This document shows positions 9,613-19,935 of a stretch of 64,000 nucleotides of DNA, one piece after another. A program made the translations under genes and the position numbers. The stretch lies in the NCBI RefSeq assembly GCF_002934455.1, contig NZ_PTIR01000007.1, forward strand, positions 62,001 through 126,000. Reading direction: 5' to 3'. Each line of letters begins with the position of its first letter. Within the stretch, counting starts at the first letter, position 1. Under the pieces are notes generated by a model. It saw only the letters and a program-made list of their open reading frames with translations, was not told where the DNA came from and did not search any database. Source of the stretch: Trinickia symbiotica. GTDB lineage: Bacteria > Pseudomonadota > Gammaproteobacteria > Burkholderiales > Burkholderiaceae.

Positions 9613-9708
9613 TTCCATGTCCTAAAGTCGGTTGCAATTGGGTGCGGCGCCGAGCCGCCCTCGGGCCTTGGTAAGGCGGGAACGGAGCGGGCGGGCTGCC
9701 CGCCGAAA

Positions 9709-10188
9709 TCAGAGCAGTTGATCCATCAGCGCCTTGGCGTGCGGGTATAGGCCGGGGCGCGCATTGCTTGTCGCGCAAAGGCTCAAACAATGACGCAAGG
9801 TGTCGCGCGCCTCGTCATACTGCGATAACGCCACCTGACATTCGCCCACGCGGAACCATGCGCCGGGGTCGGCTGGCAATTGCCTCGCCGCGGCCGAAAA
9901 GTACTGCAACGCCGCGCTATGCTCTCCCAGTTGCTGCATTGCGTTGCCCGTCGCCAAATGTAGCTCGCCATCCAGCGGGTTTACAAATGTCAAAGCGGAA
10001 AAACAGCGAGACGCGAAAAGATAATCGCCGTCGTAGTAGCTCGTTAGCGCTTCTTGATAGCAGTCTTCCATCTCGTGGTCGGCGATACCGAGTAGATCAG
10101 CCAGATTGCCGTGTTTCTCGATTAGTGCCGCATATTGCGCGATAAATGCGGCTTCATCTTCTTGTGCGATTTCGTCGATTTCGCTCAT
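9709..10188 (-). CDS. SycD/LcrH/CesD-family type III secretion chaperone (TPR)
   Basis: A 159-residue TPR protein matching the class-II type III secretion chaperone family. An N-terminal helix (about 1-30) is followed by three tetratricopeptide-like repeats at about residues 40-145. Typical blocks are YYDGDYLFASRCFSALTFVNPLDGE, ALQYFSAAARQLPADPG and WFRVGECQVALSQYDEARDTL, close in pattern to the SycD/IpgC core. A GGAGGT lies 9 nt before the ATG. These chaperones bind hydrophobic translocators in the cytoplasm, and the next gene encodes a candidate partner. No injectisome genes are in the window, so this pair is an orphan here. Confidence 0.72.
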   Translation of the reverse strand: MSEIDEIAQEDEAAFIAQYAALIEKHGNLADLLGIADHEMEDCYQEALTSYYDGDYLFASRCFSALTFVNPLDGELHLATGNAMQQLGEHSAALQYFSAAARQLPADPGAWFRVGECQVALSQYDEARDTLRHCLSLCATSNARPGLYPHAKALMDQLL

Positions 10189-10752
<564 letters not shown>

Positions 10753-10882
10753 CCGGTGATGCTTGGCTGAAGGCTGGAGCATCAGCGGCGATCGCTGTCG
10801 TTGTAATTGGGTGGCTGCGGCCCCATTCCGAGCGCGCCATCGCGTCTCGCAACCGCGACCCACGACCGCGAGCCGCTTGTCA

Positions 10883-11485
10883 CTACGCGCCGCGATGCAG
10901 CTGCATCACTGCGCGCTCGGTTTCCCCTTTGACGAAGTGCGGCATGACGGCGAGCGCCCGCTCGATAGCCGCGTCGATCACTTCTTGCTCTTCCTTGCGC
11001 GGCGGCTTCAGCACGAAGTTGGCGACGTCAGGCTTCGCACCCGCACGAGCGGCTTCGGGAATGAGATCTCGCGGATGTCCGATGCCGATGCGCAACCGCC
11101 AGTACTGCTGCGACGAAAGATGCGCCGAAATATCCTTGAGTCCATTATGGCCGCCGCTTCCGCCACCGAGCTTGAGCTTGACGGCGCCGGGCGGCAGGTC
11201 CAATTCGTCATGTGCGACGAGAATCTGATCCGGCAGGATCTTGAAGAAATGCGCGAGCGCGACGACCGATTGCCCCGATCGGTTCATGAACGTCTGCGGC
11301 TCGAGCAGATGGACTTCATCGCCGAAAAGCCTGGCCTTCGCGTATAGGCCGTGAAAGCGCCGCTCGTCGCGCAAGGCGACGCCGGCCTCGCGCGCGAGCT
11401 GATCGACGAACCAGAAGCCCGCGTTATGCCGTGTGGCCGTATATTCGGCGCCCGGATTGCCGAGCCCGACGATCAGTTTGATCAT
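10883..11485 (-). CDS. pth: Peptidyl-tRNA hydrolase
   Basis: Releases tRNA from peptidyl-tRNAs that drop off ribosomes. The 200-residue protein begins [24 protein letters not shown], which contains the catalytic His of the TRHNAG motif. [15 protein letters not shown] carries the conserved Asn, and [12 protein letters not shown] and [13 protein letters not shown] complete the active-site set. It lies downstream of rplY on the same strand with an intrinsic terminator between them, the standard burkholderial arrangement. Confidence 0.97.
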   Translation of the reverse strand: MIKLIVGLGNPGAEYTATRHNAGFWFVDQLAREAGVALRDERRFHGLYAKARLFGDEVHLLEPQTFMNRSGQSVVALAHFFKILPDQILVAHDELDLPPGAVKLKLGGGSGGHNGLKDISAHLSSQQYWRLRIGIGHPRDLIPEAARAGAKPDVANFVLKPPRKEEQEVIDAAIERALAVMPHFVKGETERAVMQLHRGA

Positions 11486-11504
11486 GACGTTCTTGCTACC
11501 CTCG

Positions 11505-11537
11505 AAAAAAAACCCGCCGGGGCGAGCCGCGGCGGGT
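11505..11537 (-). terminator. Rho-independent terminator after rplY
   Basis: On the minus strand ACCCGCCG (11537-11530) pairs with CGGCGGGT (11519-11512) around a 10-nt loop, followed by an uninterrupted run of T residues. This is a textbook intrinsic terminator about 55 nt after the rplY stop and just before pth. Confidence 0.88.
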
Positions 11538-11590
11538 CACGTCGTCCGTTTCAGCGAAACGGATCGAGAGGATATCGATCGACGAAATCC

Positions 11591-12208
11591 TTAGGCGGCA
11601 GGCGTCTCGCCGGCTTCGCCCTCGGCAGCCTCGCTCGAAACCGCGGCGGCCGGCACGGCGGCGGCCGCGACGACGGGATTTTCCGCTTCGACGCGAGCCG
11701 CGAGCGAAACGCCCTTCGGCAGCGTGATGTCCTTGGCGTGCAGCGATTGGCCGGCTTCGATCTTCGAGAGATCAAGCTCGACGAACTCGGGCAAATCACC
11801 GGGCAGGCACTCAACTTCGACCTCGGTCACGACGTGCGAGATCACGGCGCCGCCAAGCTTCACGGCCGGATTCGTTTCCTGATTCATGAAGTGCACGGGC
11901 ACTTTCGTGTGCAGCTTCTTCTTCGCATCGACGCGCTGAAAGTCCACGTGCAGCACGAGCTGACGGAACGGATGGTACTGCACGTCGCGCAGCAGCACTT
12001 GCTGCGACTTGCCGGCCACTTCGAGGTCGAGGATCGACGAGTGGAAGGCTTCCTTCTTCAGCGCGTGCCAGAGGGCGTTGTGATCGAGCTCGATCAGTTG
12101 CGGTTGATCTGCTGCGCCATACACGATCCCCGGCGTCTTGCCGGAGTTGCGCAGGCGGCGGCTCGCACCCGTACCTTGCAGGTTGCGCTCGAAAGCGACG
12201 ACTTTCAT
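11591..12208 (-). CDS. rplY: 50S ribosomal protein L25 (Ctc form)
   Basis: Binds 5S rRNA in the large subunit. The 205-residue protein is the long Ctc-type L25. The N-terminal 5S-binding domain (about 1-95) starts [19 protein letters not shown] with the KTPGIVYG loop. The C-terminal TL5-like beta domain (about 96-185) contains [12 protein letters not shown] and [23 protein letters not shown]. An Ala/Glu-rich tail ends the protein. The start is at 12208 by homology; the longer frame upstream is not conserved in character. It sits between prs and pth, as expected. Confidence 0.95.
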   Translation of the reverse strand: MKVVAFERNLQGTGASRRLRNSGKTPGIVYGAADQPQLIELDHNALWHALKKEAFHSSILDLEVAGKSQQVLLRDVQYHPFRQLVLHVDFQRVDAKKKLHTKVPVHFMNQETNPAVKLGGAVISHVVTEVEVECLPGDLPEFVELDLSKIEAGQSLHAKDITLPKGVSLAARVEAENPVVAAAAVPAAAVSSEAAEGEAGETPAA

Positions 12209-12415
12209 GTTCAATCTCCATGAACTGCCCGCGACCAGGCAGTGAATAAGGGCGCTTCGGCTCGCATGCGAACGATCGCACACGGCGCCAAATGACCGCC
12301 CTGCGAAAACGGCGCGCTTGCCCAACCAACCAGAGGCTCACCGCGCCCATTACACGGAAAAGGCGCCGCTTCATGCAACGCCTTCTCCGCAAGCACTATC
12401 ATTGTTGCCGCTTGC

Positions 12416-13372
12416 TCAGCTCTCGGCGAACAGCGACATCACCGAATCGCCGCGACGAATCCGCGAGAACGTCTCGGCAAGCAGCCCCGCGCACGAGAGC
12501 GTCCGGACCTTCGACGATCCGCGCGCTTCGTCGCTGAGCGGAATCGTATCAGTCACGACGAGCTCATCGAGCGCCGAGTTCGCGAGGCGCTCGGCCGCGC
12601 CGCCCGACAACACCGGGTGCGTGGCATAAGCGACGACCTGCTTCGCCGCGCGCTCCTTCAGCACTTGCGCGGCCTTGCAGAGCGTACCCGCCGTGTCGAC
12701 CATATCGTCCATGATCACACAGGTGCGCCCCTCGACTTCTCCGATGATGTTCATCACTTCGGCGACGTTCGCCTTCGGACGGCGCTTGTCGATGATCGCG
12801 AGATCGCAGTTGAGCTGCTTGGCAAGCGCGCGCGCCCGCACGACGCCGCCGACATCGGGCGACACGACGAGCAGATCCTCGTAGTTCTGCTTGCGCAGAT
12901 CGCCGAGCAAAACGGGCGTCGCGTAGATGTTATCCACGGGGATATCGAAGAAGCCCTGGATTTGATCGGCGTGCAGATCCATCGTGATGATCCGCTCGAC
13001 GCCGGCAATCTCCAGCATGTTCGCCACGACCTTCGCCGAAATCGCGACGCGCGCCGAGCGCGGACGGCGATCCTGACGCGCGTAGCCGAAGTAGGGGATG
13101 GCCGCCGTGATCCGCCCTGCCGACGCGCGCTTCAGCGCATCGACCATGATCATGAGCTCCATCAGGTTGTCGTTCGTCGGCGCGCAAGTCGATTGCAGGA
13201 CGAAGACGTCCTTGCCGCGCACGTTTTCCTGAATCTCAACCTGGATCTCGCCGTCGGAGAAACGGCTCACCATCGCTTTGCCGAGGGGAATGCCGAGGAT
13301 TTTGACGACTTCTTGTGCAAGCGCTGGATTCGCGTTGCCAGTAAACACCATCAGGCCGTCATGGCTGCTCAT
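12416..13372 (-). CDS. prs: Ribose-phosphate pyrophosphokinase
   Basis: Makes PRPP from ribose 5-phosphate and ATP for purine, pyrimidine, His and Trp synthesis. The 318-residue protein has [37 protein letters not shown], the ATP-loop region [43 protein letters not shown], and the PRPP-binding [17 protein letters not shown]. Two adjacent ATGs (13375, 13372) are possible; the second fits homologues. The tRNA-Gln gene and ispE lie immediately upstream on the same strand, consistent with a shared transcript. Confidence 0.97.
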   Translation of the reverse strand: MSSHDGLMVFTGNANPALAQEVVKILGIPLGKAMVSRFSDGEIQVEIQENVRGKDVFVLQSTCAPTNDNLMELMIMVDALKRASAGRITAAIPYFGYARQDRRPRSARVAISAKVVANMLEIAGVERIITMDLHADQIQGFFDIPVDNIYATPVLLGDLRKQNYEDLLVVSPDVGGVVRARALAKQLNCDLAIIDKRRPKANVAEVMNIIGEVEGRTCVIMDDMVDTAGTLCKAAQVLKERAAKQVVAYATHPVLSGGAAERLANSALDELVVTDTIPLSDEARGSSKVRTLSCAGLLAETFSRIRRGDSVMSLFAES

Positions 13373-13411
13373 CATGCACCTGCTGCTCGAGGCGGGAACT
13401 ACGAGAATGTT

Positions 13412-13488
13412 TGGCAGGGGAGGAAGGACTCGAACCCTCGCATGCCGGAATCAAAATCCGGTGCCTTGACCAACTTGGCGACTCCCCT
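13412..13488 (-). tRNA. tRNA-Gln (anticodon UUG)
   Basis: A 77-nt cloverleaf including the encoded 3' CCA. The acceptor stem AGGGGAG pairs with CTCCCCT, with G73. The anticodon stem is CCGGA/TCCGG around the loop TTTTGAT, reading TTG. The T arm GAGGGTTCGAGTCCTTC gives the TTCGA loop. It lies between ispE and prs, a position conserved in Burkholderiaceae. Confidence 0.96.
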
Positions 13489-13541
13489 ACACTGACTCAG
13501 CGCTTCGCCGGACCTGTAGGCAGTCCGACGAGGCGAAACTT

Positions 13542-14447
13542 TCACCCCGCGAAGGCGAAGAGCGGATGCGTATCGAGACTCGGCGCGAGAGCGCTCCTCC
13601 AATCCGCTCGACCACTCGCAAGCAGCTTGGCTTGCGCTTGTTCCGCTTCGGCGACGCTGGAAAAGGCAGCGAACACGCTCGACCCTGAACCAGTCATCCG
13701 CGCGGGTGCCGTATCTCCGAACGTATCGTCAAACCATTCGAGCACCTGCGCGACTTCCGCGTATTTTCCCACGACAACGGGTTGCATGTCATTCCGGCCG
13801 AAGCTGTCTGGCCATCTTGCATCGCAACTTTGCTGTGCGAGAAAGTCCGTAATTGTGACGACTTTCGAGTCGCGTGTCAACGACTCGTCGGAAAAAATCG
13901 CAGCGGTCGGCACGTGCACGTTCGGTGTCACGACGAGAAAGCAGCGGCTCGGCAGCGACACGGCCGCCAACGCCTCGCCGACGCCCTGCGCGAACGCATT
14001 TTTCCCGTACACGAAAAACGGTACGTCGGCGCCGAGCTCGAGGCCGAGCGCTTGCAGGGTGTCCCGCGGCAATCCGAGCTTCCAGAGCCGATTGAGCGCG
14101 AGCAGCGTCGTTGCCGCGTCGGAACTCCCGCCGCCGAGGCCGCCGCCCATCGGCACCCGTTTCTCGATTTCGATGTCGATCCCGAAGCGCGTGCCCGTGT
14201 GCGCTTTCAATAGCGATGCGGCGCGCACGACCAGATCCGCCGATTCGGGCACGCCCGGCACCTCGGTCTGCCTGCGGATCTCTCCGTCGGCGCGCAGCGT
14301 GAAGTGAAGCCTGTCGCCCCAATCGAGCAGCTGAAATACGGTCTGCAGCGAGTGATAGCCGTCCGGTCTGCGGCCCGTGATGTGCAAAAAGAGATTGAGC
14401 TTGGCCGGCGCCGGGCAATCCCGCAGCGAGTCTTTCGTTTCGATCAT
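13542..14447 (-). CDS. ispE: 4-diphosphocytidyl-2-C-methyl-D-erythritol kinase
   Basis: GHMP-family kinase of the MEP isoprenoid pathway that phosphorylates the 2-hydroxyl of CDP-ME. The 301-residue protein has the N-terminal substrate motif [29 protein letters not shown] and the ATP-binding glycine-rich [23 protein letters not shown], then [10 protein letters not shown]. The C-terminal [12 protein letters not shown] completes the GHMP signature. It is followed downstream by tRNA-Gln and prs and preceded by lolB, all on the minus strand. Confidence 0.97.
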   Translation of the reverse strand: MIETKDSLRDCPAPAKLNLFLHITGRRPDGYHSLQTVFQLLDWGDRLHFTLRADGEIRRQTEVPGVPESADLVVRAASLLKAHTGTRFGIDIEIEKRVPMGGGLGGGSSDAATTLLALNRLWKLGLPRDTLQALGLELGADVPFFVYGKNAFAQGVGEALAAVSLPSRCFLVVTPNVHVPTAAIFSDESLTRDSKVVTITDFLAQQSCDARWPDSFGRNDMQPVVVGKYAEVAQVLEWFDDTFGDTAPARMTGSGSSVFAAFSSVAEAEQAQAKLLASGRADWRSALAPSLDTHPLFAFAG

Positions 14448-14529
14448 GCTTTCGTTTCGTGAAAAGCAGTGGCGGCGGGCAGTGCGCCGCCCGGTTGGTT
14501 CGCGGCCCTCTCGTCAGCCGGCACGGCGA

Positions 14530-15243
14530 TCAGCGATCCAGCACGAGCTTGATCGCGAGCGGCGGATCGCGGCGCGTCAAATCGACGCGCTTGACGCCGA
14601 CCTCGGGTGCATCCGTGTAGGCGAGATACTGGATCGTCCAGCCATCCTGATCGATCTCCTTGAGCCGTGTTCCGGCTTGCGGGTCGACGATCGTTTTCGC
14701 TTGCGAGGTCGGAGCCGGCGACGGCTGCAGCCAGTACCGCAGGCCTTCGACGGGCAATGCAAATCCGAGGGCATTACGCATCAGCGTGCCGACATTGTCG
14801 GCCGTGAGCGGTTGACGATTGGGCAGCTCGAGCGTCGCGGCGGACGGCGACGACGTGACGATTGCCAGTGTCTGGCCGAACGGGTTCAAGAGCTGCAGCG
14901 TGACGGTATCGCCTTGTTCCTGCCAGTCGAAATTGCCGTAGGCGTTTTGCGGCCGGCCGTAGCGGTCGGTGTAGCTCACCGAGAACCGGCCATGATAAGC
15001 GCGACTCGTTTGTGTCGAAAGCGCCGTCGCGGCATTCGACGTCGACGGTCCGCGCGTTGGCGCGGACGAGCAGCCCGCGAGCAATGCGATGGCCATCGCC
15101 GTTGCCGACGCCGACGCGAGCGGCAAAGCGATGCCACGCGTGCGGCGCGGCGCGAGAGCCATGAGCCGCCCGGCATGCATCGGACGCGCAAAACGGAAGT
15201 AGCGCGCAACGCGCGCCAGAAAATCGCTGACGTTCACGTGCAT
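14530..15243 (-). CDS. lolB: Outer-membrane lipoprotein insertion protein LolB
   Basis: Receives lipoproteins from periplasmic LolA and inserts them in the outer membrane. The lipobox is LLAGC, followed by SSAPTRG. The mature part shows WQGRFSVSYTD-like beta structure (YHGRFSVSYTDRYG), NFDWQEQGDTVTLQLLNPFGQT and the GLRYWLQ segment. The start at 15243 overlaps the stop of the upstream TPR gene as TGATG, suggesting translational coupling, but gives a long signal region. In-frame ATGs at 15180 and 15162 would give a more usual 25-31-residue signal peptide. Confidence 0.9.
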   Translation of the reverse strand: MHVNVSDFLARVARYFRFARPMHAGRLMALAPRRTRGIALPLASASATAMAIALLAGCSSAPTRGPSTSNAATALSTQTSRAYHGRFSVSYTDRYGRPQNAYGNFDWQEQGDTVTLQLLNPFGQTLAIVTSSPSAATLELPNRQPLTADNVGTLMRNALGFALPVEGLRYWLQPSPAPTSQAKTIVDPQAGTRLKEIDQDGWTIQYLAYTDAPEVGVKRVDLTRRDPPLAIKLVLDR

Positions 15244-17084
15244 CAAAGATCGTTGCTGTTCACCTGGAAGCGCTTGAGCGTCTTCACGAGCGTATCGTTG
15301 TCGGGCTCGAGCTTGCGCGCGTCGCGCCATGCGGCAAGCGCCTTGGCCTGGTCTCCGCTCTTCCAGAGCACTTCGCCGAGATGGGCACCGATCTCGGCGT
15401 TCGGCTGAAGATCGAAGGCGCGGCGCAAGAGCTTGGCCGCGTCCGTCGTATCGCCGAGCCGGTATTTGACCCAGCCGAGACTGTCCATGATGAAAGCGTC
15501 GTTCGGCGCCAGGGCCGAGGCCTTCTCGATGAGCTTCTCGGCTTCGTCGAGATTCTTGTTGCGATCGGCGAGCGAGTAGCCGAGCGCGTTATAGCCCTGC
15601 GGATTGTCGGGCTGAACCTTGATGAGCTGGCGCAGCTTCGACTCCATCAGATCGAAATGGCCGTTCTTTTCCGCGGCCATTGCGTAGTCGTAGATGATCT
15701 CGGGATCGTTGGGCATCGCGTCGTCGGCGGCCGCGAGCCGGCTCTCCGCCTCGGGGTAGCGCTTGGCATCGAAGAGGATCGCGGCGTCGGTGCGCGCGAT
15801 GAGCGCCTGCGCATGCGGGTCCGGGCTCTGCAGATCGGCCAGCATCTTGCGCGCCTCGTCGATCTTGCCCGCCTTCGCGAGCAACTGCGCGCGCGTCACG
15901 CGCGCCGCGGTATAGCGCGGGCTGTCCGGCGAGACCTTGTCGAGCCACTTCGCGGCCTCACCCTCGTTCTTCTGCTCGAGCGCGATCTGCGCGAGGAAGA
16001 TGTAAGCCTGCCCCGGGTCCGCGCCCGGCGTCTTCTCGGTCAGCTCGGCATATTGCTGCAGGTATTTCTGCGCGCTGTCGTACTGCTTTTGCTGAACCTT
16101 GATGAGGCCAAGCGCCATCAACGGCGTCGGATCGTGCGAATCCAGGCTGTGCATCGCCTCGAACTGCTTTTGCGCATCGTCGATGCGGTCGCTCGACAGG
16201 TAGAGCTGCGCGAGCGCGAGCCTGGCGTCGTGCGACTTCGGGTTCTGCTTGACGTATGACTCGAACGTCGAGATGGCCTCGTTGCGCGCATCGGGACCCA
16301 TCTGCGCGAGCGAGAGCGCGGCAGGCAGGTAATCGGGCTTCAGCTTCAGCGCGCGCTCGAACGACGAGCGCGCGCCCGGCTGGTCGTCGGCGAGCAGCTG
16401 CTGGCGGCCGACCGCGAGCTGCGCCTCGGGCCGGCCGAGATCGTTCTTAGCGAGATCTTTCAGAACCTGCAGCCCACCCACGTGATTCGGTCCGCGCGCG
16501 AGCAGCACCTGCAGCGCGACGATCGCGTTGCCCCGGTCCTGTTCCGGGACCTTGGCGAGCTCGGCCGCGAGCAGCGGCTCGGCATCTTCGGGCTTGCCTG
16601 ACAGGACGAGCAGCGACGCGTCGAGTTGGGCGGCGCGCTCGGAATCGGGCGCGTACTGGCGCCAAAGCTGAGCGGCGGTCAATGCGTCAGCGGGGCTCTG
16701 CGCCGCAATAGCGATTTCGGCCGCGCGCTGAGCCATGCGCGGATCGTGCGTGTCGCGCGCGAGTGAAAGATAGGTTTGGTACGCCGGGGCCGGTTCGTTG
16801 CGCTGCAATGCGATCTCGGCCGCGAGGACCTGAAATACGATTTGGCTCGACAACTCGACGTTCGGCAGGTCCTGCGTCTCGGCGGGGAGCGACGGCGCGA
16901 AGGCGTCCGCCGGCGCGGCCGACGCCGAATCGTCAGAAGGAGAGGGATCTTGCGCAAACGCCGGTGCGGCGAGGGCGAGCGTCCAGGCACAGACGACGGC
17001 GGCGATGCGGCCGAGCGGCGCGGCGCGCCGGGCGGAGCGCACGCTGCCTGCGCGCGGCGATTGCGGCTTCAGGGACAAAATCAT
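15243..17084 (-). CDS. Periplasmic/secreted tetratricopeptide repeat protein
   Basis: A 613-residue protein with an N-terminal signal peptide (hydrophobic stretch about residues 26-44 ending APAFAQ). At least ten TPR-like helical repeats follow, for example PDYLPAALSLAQMG, SHDARLALAQLYLSSDRIDDAQKQFE, PLMALGLIKVQQKQYDSAQKYLQQY and DNPQGYNALGYSLADRNKNLDEAEKLIEKA. The last repeats are characteristic of the TPR protein commonly found upstream of lolB. Its role may be in envelope biogenesis, inferred from that pairing; no catalytic domain is visible. Confidence 0.85.
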   Translation of the reverse strand: MILSLKPQSPRAGSVRSARRAAPLGRIAAVVCAWTLALAAPAFAQDPSPSDDSASAAPADAFAPSLPAETQDLPNVELSSQIVFQVLAAEIALQRNEPAPAYQTYLSLARDTHDPRMAQRAAEIAIAAQSPADALTAAQLWRQYAPDSERAAQLDASLLVLSGKPEDAEPLLAAELAKVPEQDRGNAIVALQVLLARGPNHVGGLQVLKDLAKNDLGRPEAQLAVGRQQLLADDQPGARSSFERALKLKPDYLPAALSLAQMGPDARNEAISTFESYVKQNPKSHDARLALAQLYLSSDRIDDAQKQFEAMHSLDSHDPTPLMALGLIKVQQKQYDSAQKYLQQYAELTEKTPGADPGQAYIFLAQIALEQKNEGEAAKWLDKVSPDSPRYTAARVTRAQLLAKAGKIDEARKMLADLQSPDPHAQALIARTDAAILFDAKRYPEAESRLAAADDAMPNDPEIIYDYAMAAEKNGHFDLMESKLRQLIKVQPDNPQGYNALGYSLADRNKNLDEAEKLIEKASALAPNDAFIMDSLGWVKYRLGDTTDAAKLLRRAFDLQPNAEIGAHLGEVLWKSGDQAKALAAWRDARKLEPDNDTLVKTLKRFQVNSNDL

Positions 17085-17241
17085 GGAGATCCGTTCGAGG
17101 GTTTCGGACGATTGTAACGCGCTCGCTACAATACACGCAGATTCGACGATGCAAGTTACACACCCATTCCTCGCTATTAACCGCCATTTATGAGACCGCC
17201 CGTACGCTCACCGCGTTCGCTGCCCGGGGAGGCGCGCCCAC

Positions 17242-18069
17242 ATGCCTGAACTGCCAGAAGTGGAGGTGACGCGGCGCGGCATCGAGCCGTACGTCCGCGG
17301 CCGCCTCGTCGAGCGCGTCGACGTGCGCTCCGGCGCTTTGCGGTGGCCCGTGCCTCCCGAGCTCGGCGCGACGCTCTCGCGCCGCAAGATCATCGGCGTG
17401 GGGCGGCGCGGCAAGTATCTGCTCTTCGAAGTCGACGAGGGGTGGTTCATCGTTCACCTCGGCATGACGGGCACGCTGCGCGTGCTGCCGCATGCCGGCC
17501 TGCCCGCGCCCGCCAAGCACGATCATATCGACTGGATCTTCGACGAATTCGTGCTGCGCTACCGCGACCCGCGCCGTTTCGGTGCCGTCCTCTGGCACCC
17601 GCGCGCGGCGGGCGACGTGAACACGCACCCGTTGCTCGCCGGGCTCGGGGTCGAGCCGTTCGGGACCGAGTTCTCGGGCCGGCTCATCCACGAGCGAACG
17701 CGCGGACGCACGATGTCGATCAAGCAGGCGCTGCTCGGCGGCGAAATCGTCGTGGGCGTCGGCAACATCTACGCCTCCGAAAGCCTCTTTCGCGCGGGGG
17801 TGCGGCCGACCACGGCGGCGGGGCGCCTCTCGGCGGCGCGCTGCGACAGGCTTGCCGACGCGATCCGCGCGACGCTAGCGGACGCGATCGCGCGTGGCGG
17901 CAGCACATTGAAAGACTTCGTCGGCAGCGACGGCGAGAGCGGTTACTTTCAACTCGACTGCTTCGTCTACGATCGAGCAGGACAGCCCTGCCGCGTATGC
18001 GGGACACCGATTCGCCACCTCGTGCAGGGGCAGCGGTCGACCTATCATTGCCCTCGCTGCCAGCGCTGA
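17242..18069 (+). CDS. mutM: Formamidopyrimidine-DNA glycosylase
   Basis: Bifunctional glycosylase/AP lyase that removes 8-oxoguanine and formamidopyrimidines. The mature N-terminus [12 protein letters not shown] carries the catalytic Pro and Glu. Also visible are LGMTGTL, the DHIDWIFD region, [11 protein letters not shown], the helix-two-turn-helix [18 protein letters not shown], and the C-terminal zinc finger [14 protein letters not shown]. The length of 275 is typical. It is followed 36 nt later by mutY on the same strand, so the two arms of the 8-oxoguanine (GO) repair system appear to form one operon. Confidence 0.97.
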   Translation: MPELPEVEVTRRGIEPYVRGRLVERVDVRSGALRWPVPPELGATLSRRKIIGVGRRGKYLLFEVDEGWFIVHLGMTGTLRVLPHAGLPAPAKHDHIDWIFDEFVLRYRDPRRFGAVLWHPRAAGDVNTHPLLAGLGVEPFGTEFSGRLIHERTRGRTMSIKQALLGGEIVVGVGNIYASESLFRAGVRPTTAAGRLSAARCDRLADAIRATLADAIARGGSTLKDFVGSDGESGYFQLDCFVYDRAGQPCRVCGTPIRHLVQGQRSTYHCPRCQR

Positions 18070-18105
18070 GCCGGCCGCGGCTTCAAGCCGATACCTTACC
18101 TTTCC

Positions 18106-19218
18106 ATGTCCGAACCCGCGATCGCTTCGATTTCACCCACTTTCGCCCTGCAATTCGCTTTCGCCGAGCGCCTGATCGCCTGGCAGCGCCGTCACGGCCG
18201 CCACGACTTGCCCTGGCAGAACACGCGCGATCCATACCGGATCTGGCTTTCGGAAATCATGCTCCAGCAGACGCAGGTTGCGACGGTCATCCCCTATTAC
18301 GCGAAGTTTCTTGCGCGCTTTCCCGACGTCGCCGCGCTTGCCGCGGCACCGATCGACGATGTCATGGCCTCATGGGCTGGGCTCGGCTACTACTCGCGAG
18401 CCCGCAATCTGCATCGCTGCGCGCAGGTCGTCGTCGAGCAGTTTGGCGGCGCCTTTCCCGCGACTCCCGATGCGTTGGCGCAATTGCCCGGCATTGGCCG
18501 CTCGACGGCTGCCGCCATCGCGTCGTTCGCATTCGGTGCGCGTGCAACGATTCTCGATGGCAACGTCAAGCGTGTGCTCGCGCGCGTGTTCGGCGTCGAC
18601 GGCTTTCCGGGAGAAAAGCGCGTTGAAAACGCCCTGTGGGCATTGGCGGAATCCCTGATGCCGGCCGCCGATGCGAGCGACGCCGATCTCTCGGCCTACA
18701 CGCAAGGCTTGATGGATCTCGGGGCAACGCTCTGCGTGCGCGGCAAGCCCGATTGCGCGCGCTGCCCGTTCGCCGAGGACTGCGTCGCCAACGCGACGGG
18801 CCGCCAGCGCGAATTGCCGGCGGCGCGTCCGAAGAAAGCCGTGCCGACGCGCCGGACATGGATGCTCGTGTTGCGCGACGGCGGCTCCGTGCTGCTCGAA
18901 CGGCGGCCGCCCGCGGGCATCTGGGGCGGGCTCTGGAGCTTGCCGGAAGCGGCCGACGAATCGTCGCTCGCCGAGCGCGCGCGCACGCTGGGGGCGACGG
19001 CCTCGCTAGATACGCTCGCGCCGCTCACGCATACGTTCACGCACTTCAGGCTCGATATCGAGCCGCGCGTGGGCCGGCTCGACGTCGCCGCGACGCGGGC
19101 CAGTCTCGATGCGCGCGACGACGACAGCGCCTGGGTGCCGCTCGCCGACATCGAGGCTTACGGCGTGCCGGCCCCCGTTCGTAAGCTGCTCGATGCCTTG
19201 CAGGGCAGCTTGCTTTAG
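18106..19218 (+). CDS. mutY: Adenine DNA glycosylase MutY
   Basis: Removes adenine mispaired with 8-oxoguanine. The 370-residue protein has the HhH-GPD domain (about 20-220) with SEIMLQQTQVATVIPYY, the helix-hairpin-helix LPGIGRSTAAAIASFAFG and the catalytic Asp in FGARATILDGNVKRVLAR. The iron-sulfur cluster cysteines are in CVRGKPDCARCPFAEDC. The C-terminal NUDIX-like domain (about 240-365) reads out 8-oxoG, with GIWGGLWSLPE and HTFTHFRLDIEPRVG. It follows mutM on the same strand. Confidence 0.97.
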   Translation: MSEPAIASISPTFALQFAFAERLIAWQRRHGRHDLPWQNTRDPYRIWLSEIMLQQTQVATVIPYYAKFLARFPDVAALAAAPIDDVMASWAGLGYYSRARNLHRCAQVVVEQFGGAFPATPDALAQLPGIGRSTAAAIASFAFGARATILDGNVKRVLARVFGVDGFPGEKRVENALWALAESLMPAADASDADLSAYTQGLMDLGATLCVRGKPDCARCPFAEDCVANATGRQRELPAARPKKAVPTRRTWMLVLRDGGSVLLERRPPAGIWGGLWSLPEAADESSLAERARTLGATASLDTLAPLTHTFTHFRLDIEPRVGRLDVAATRASLDARDDDSAWVPLADIEAYGVPAPVRKLLDALQGSLL

Positions 19219-19262
19219 CCGGCTTTCGCAGGTTTTAGCGGGCTCGATAGACGGCGGAGGCG

Positions 19263-19898
19263 TCAAAGCAGCTGGCGGTGCTGCATGTAGTGATGAACGC
19301 AATCGATGCGCGCACCCGCGTCGGTCATCTCCATGAGCTTCTGGCGTGTGCGCAGGGGAATCGGAAGCACTTCCGCGAGCCGATTCGACACCCAGGCGGG
19401 ATCGTCGAAGCGGAACGGCTCGGCGAACGGCAGGCTGTCGGCGTCGCGCTCGCGGATCGTCTCGATGATGCGCTCGAGCACTTCGGCGCAGGCGCCGAAC
19501 TTGGCGAGCGCGTCGCTGCCTTCGAGCGGAATGTCGTCGGGCAGCAGCTCGGCCGAGCCGACGAGAAGGCCGCTCGGCTCCACTCGATGCGAGCGCAGCC
19601 GAAAGCGCTTGCCTCCGCGCGCGCACACGTGCAGCATGCCGAACGTGTCGACGTCGCATTCCTCGATCGAGGCGAGGCATCCGACTGGCTCGGGAACGCA
19701 GGGCTCGTCGGCATTCGCGACCTCGGAGCCGCTCTTGATGAGGCACACGCCGAATGGGCTGCTTTCGCGCAGGCAGGTCCGGGTCATGTCGAGGTACCGT
19801 GCCTCGAAAATCTTGAGCGGCAAGAGGCCATCGGGAAAGAGCACGGAGTGAAGCGGAAAGAGCGGTAGATCGGCGCAGACGGCTGGGTTCGAGGACAT
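19263..19898 (-). CDS. LON peptidase substrate-binding domain protein
   Basis: A 211-residue stand-alone LON N-terminal (PUA-like) domain without the AAA+ or protease parts. Motifs are LPLFPLHSVLFPDGLLPLKIFEARYLDM, SPFGVCLIKSG and the GCLASIEECD region. Such proteins are widespread and of unproven function, perhaps binding unfolded peptides. The start is taken at the ATG at 19898; an upstream in-frame extension to 19997 overlaps rapZ and is unlikely. It is 37 nt downstream of rapZ on the same strand and convergent with mutY. Confidence 0.88.
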   Translation of the reverse strand: MSSNPAVCADLPLFPLHSVLFPDGLLPLKIFEARYLDMTRTCLRESSPFGVCLIKSGSEVANADEPCVPEPVGCLASIEECDVDTFGMLHVCARGGKRFRLRSHRVEPSGLLVGSAELLPDDIPLEGSDALAKFGACAEVLERIIETIRERDADSLPFAEPFRFDDPAWVSNRLAEVLPIPLRTRQKLMEMTDAGARIDCVHHYMQHRQLL

Positions 19899-19935
19899 GG
19901 CGCGAGCTTCAGAGGGGCCGCGCGTGCGCGGCAAG

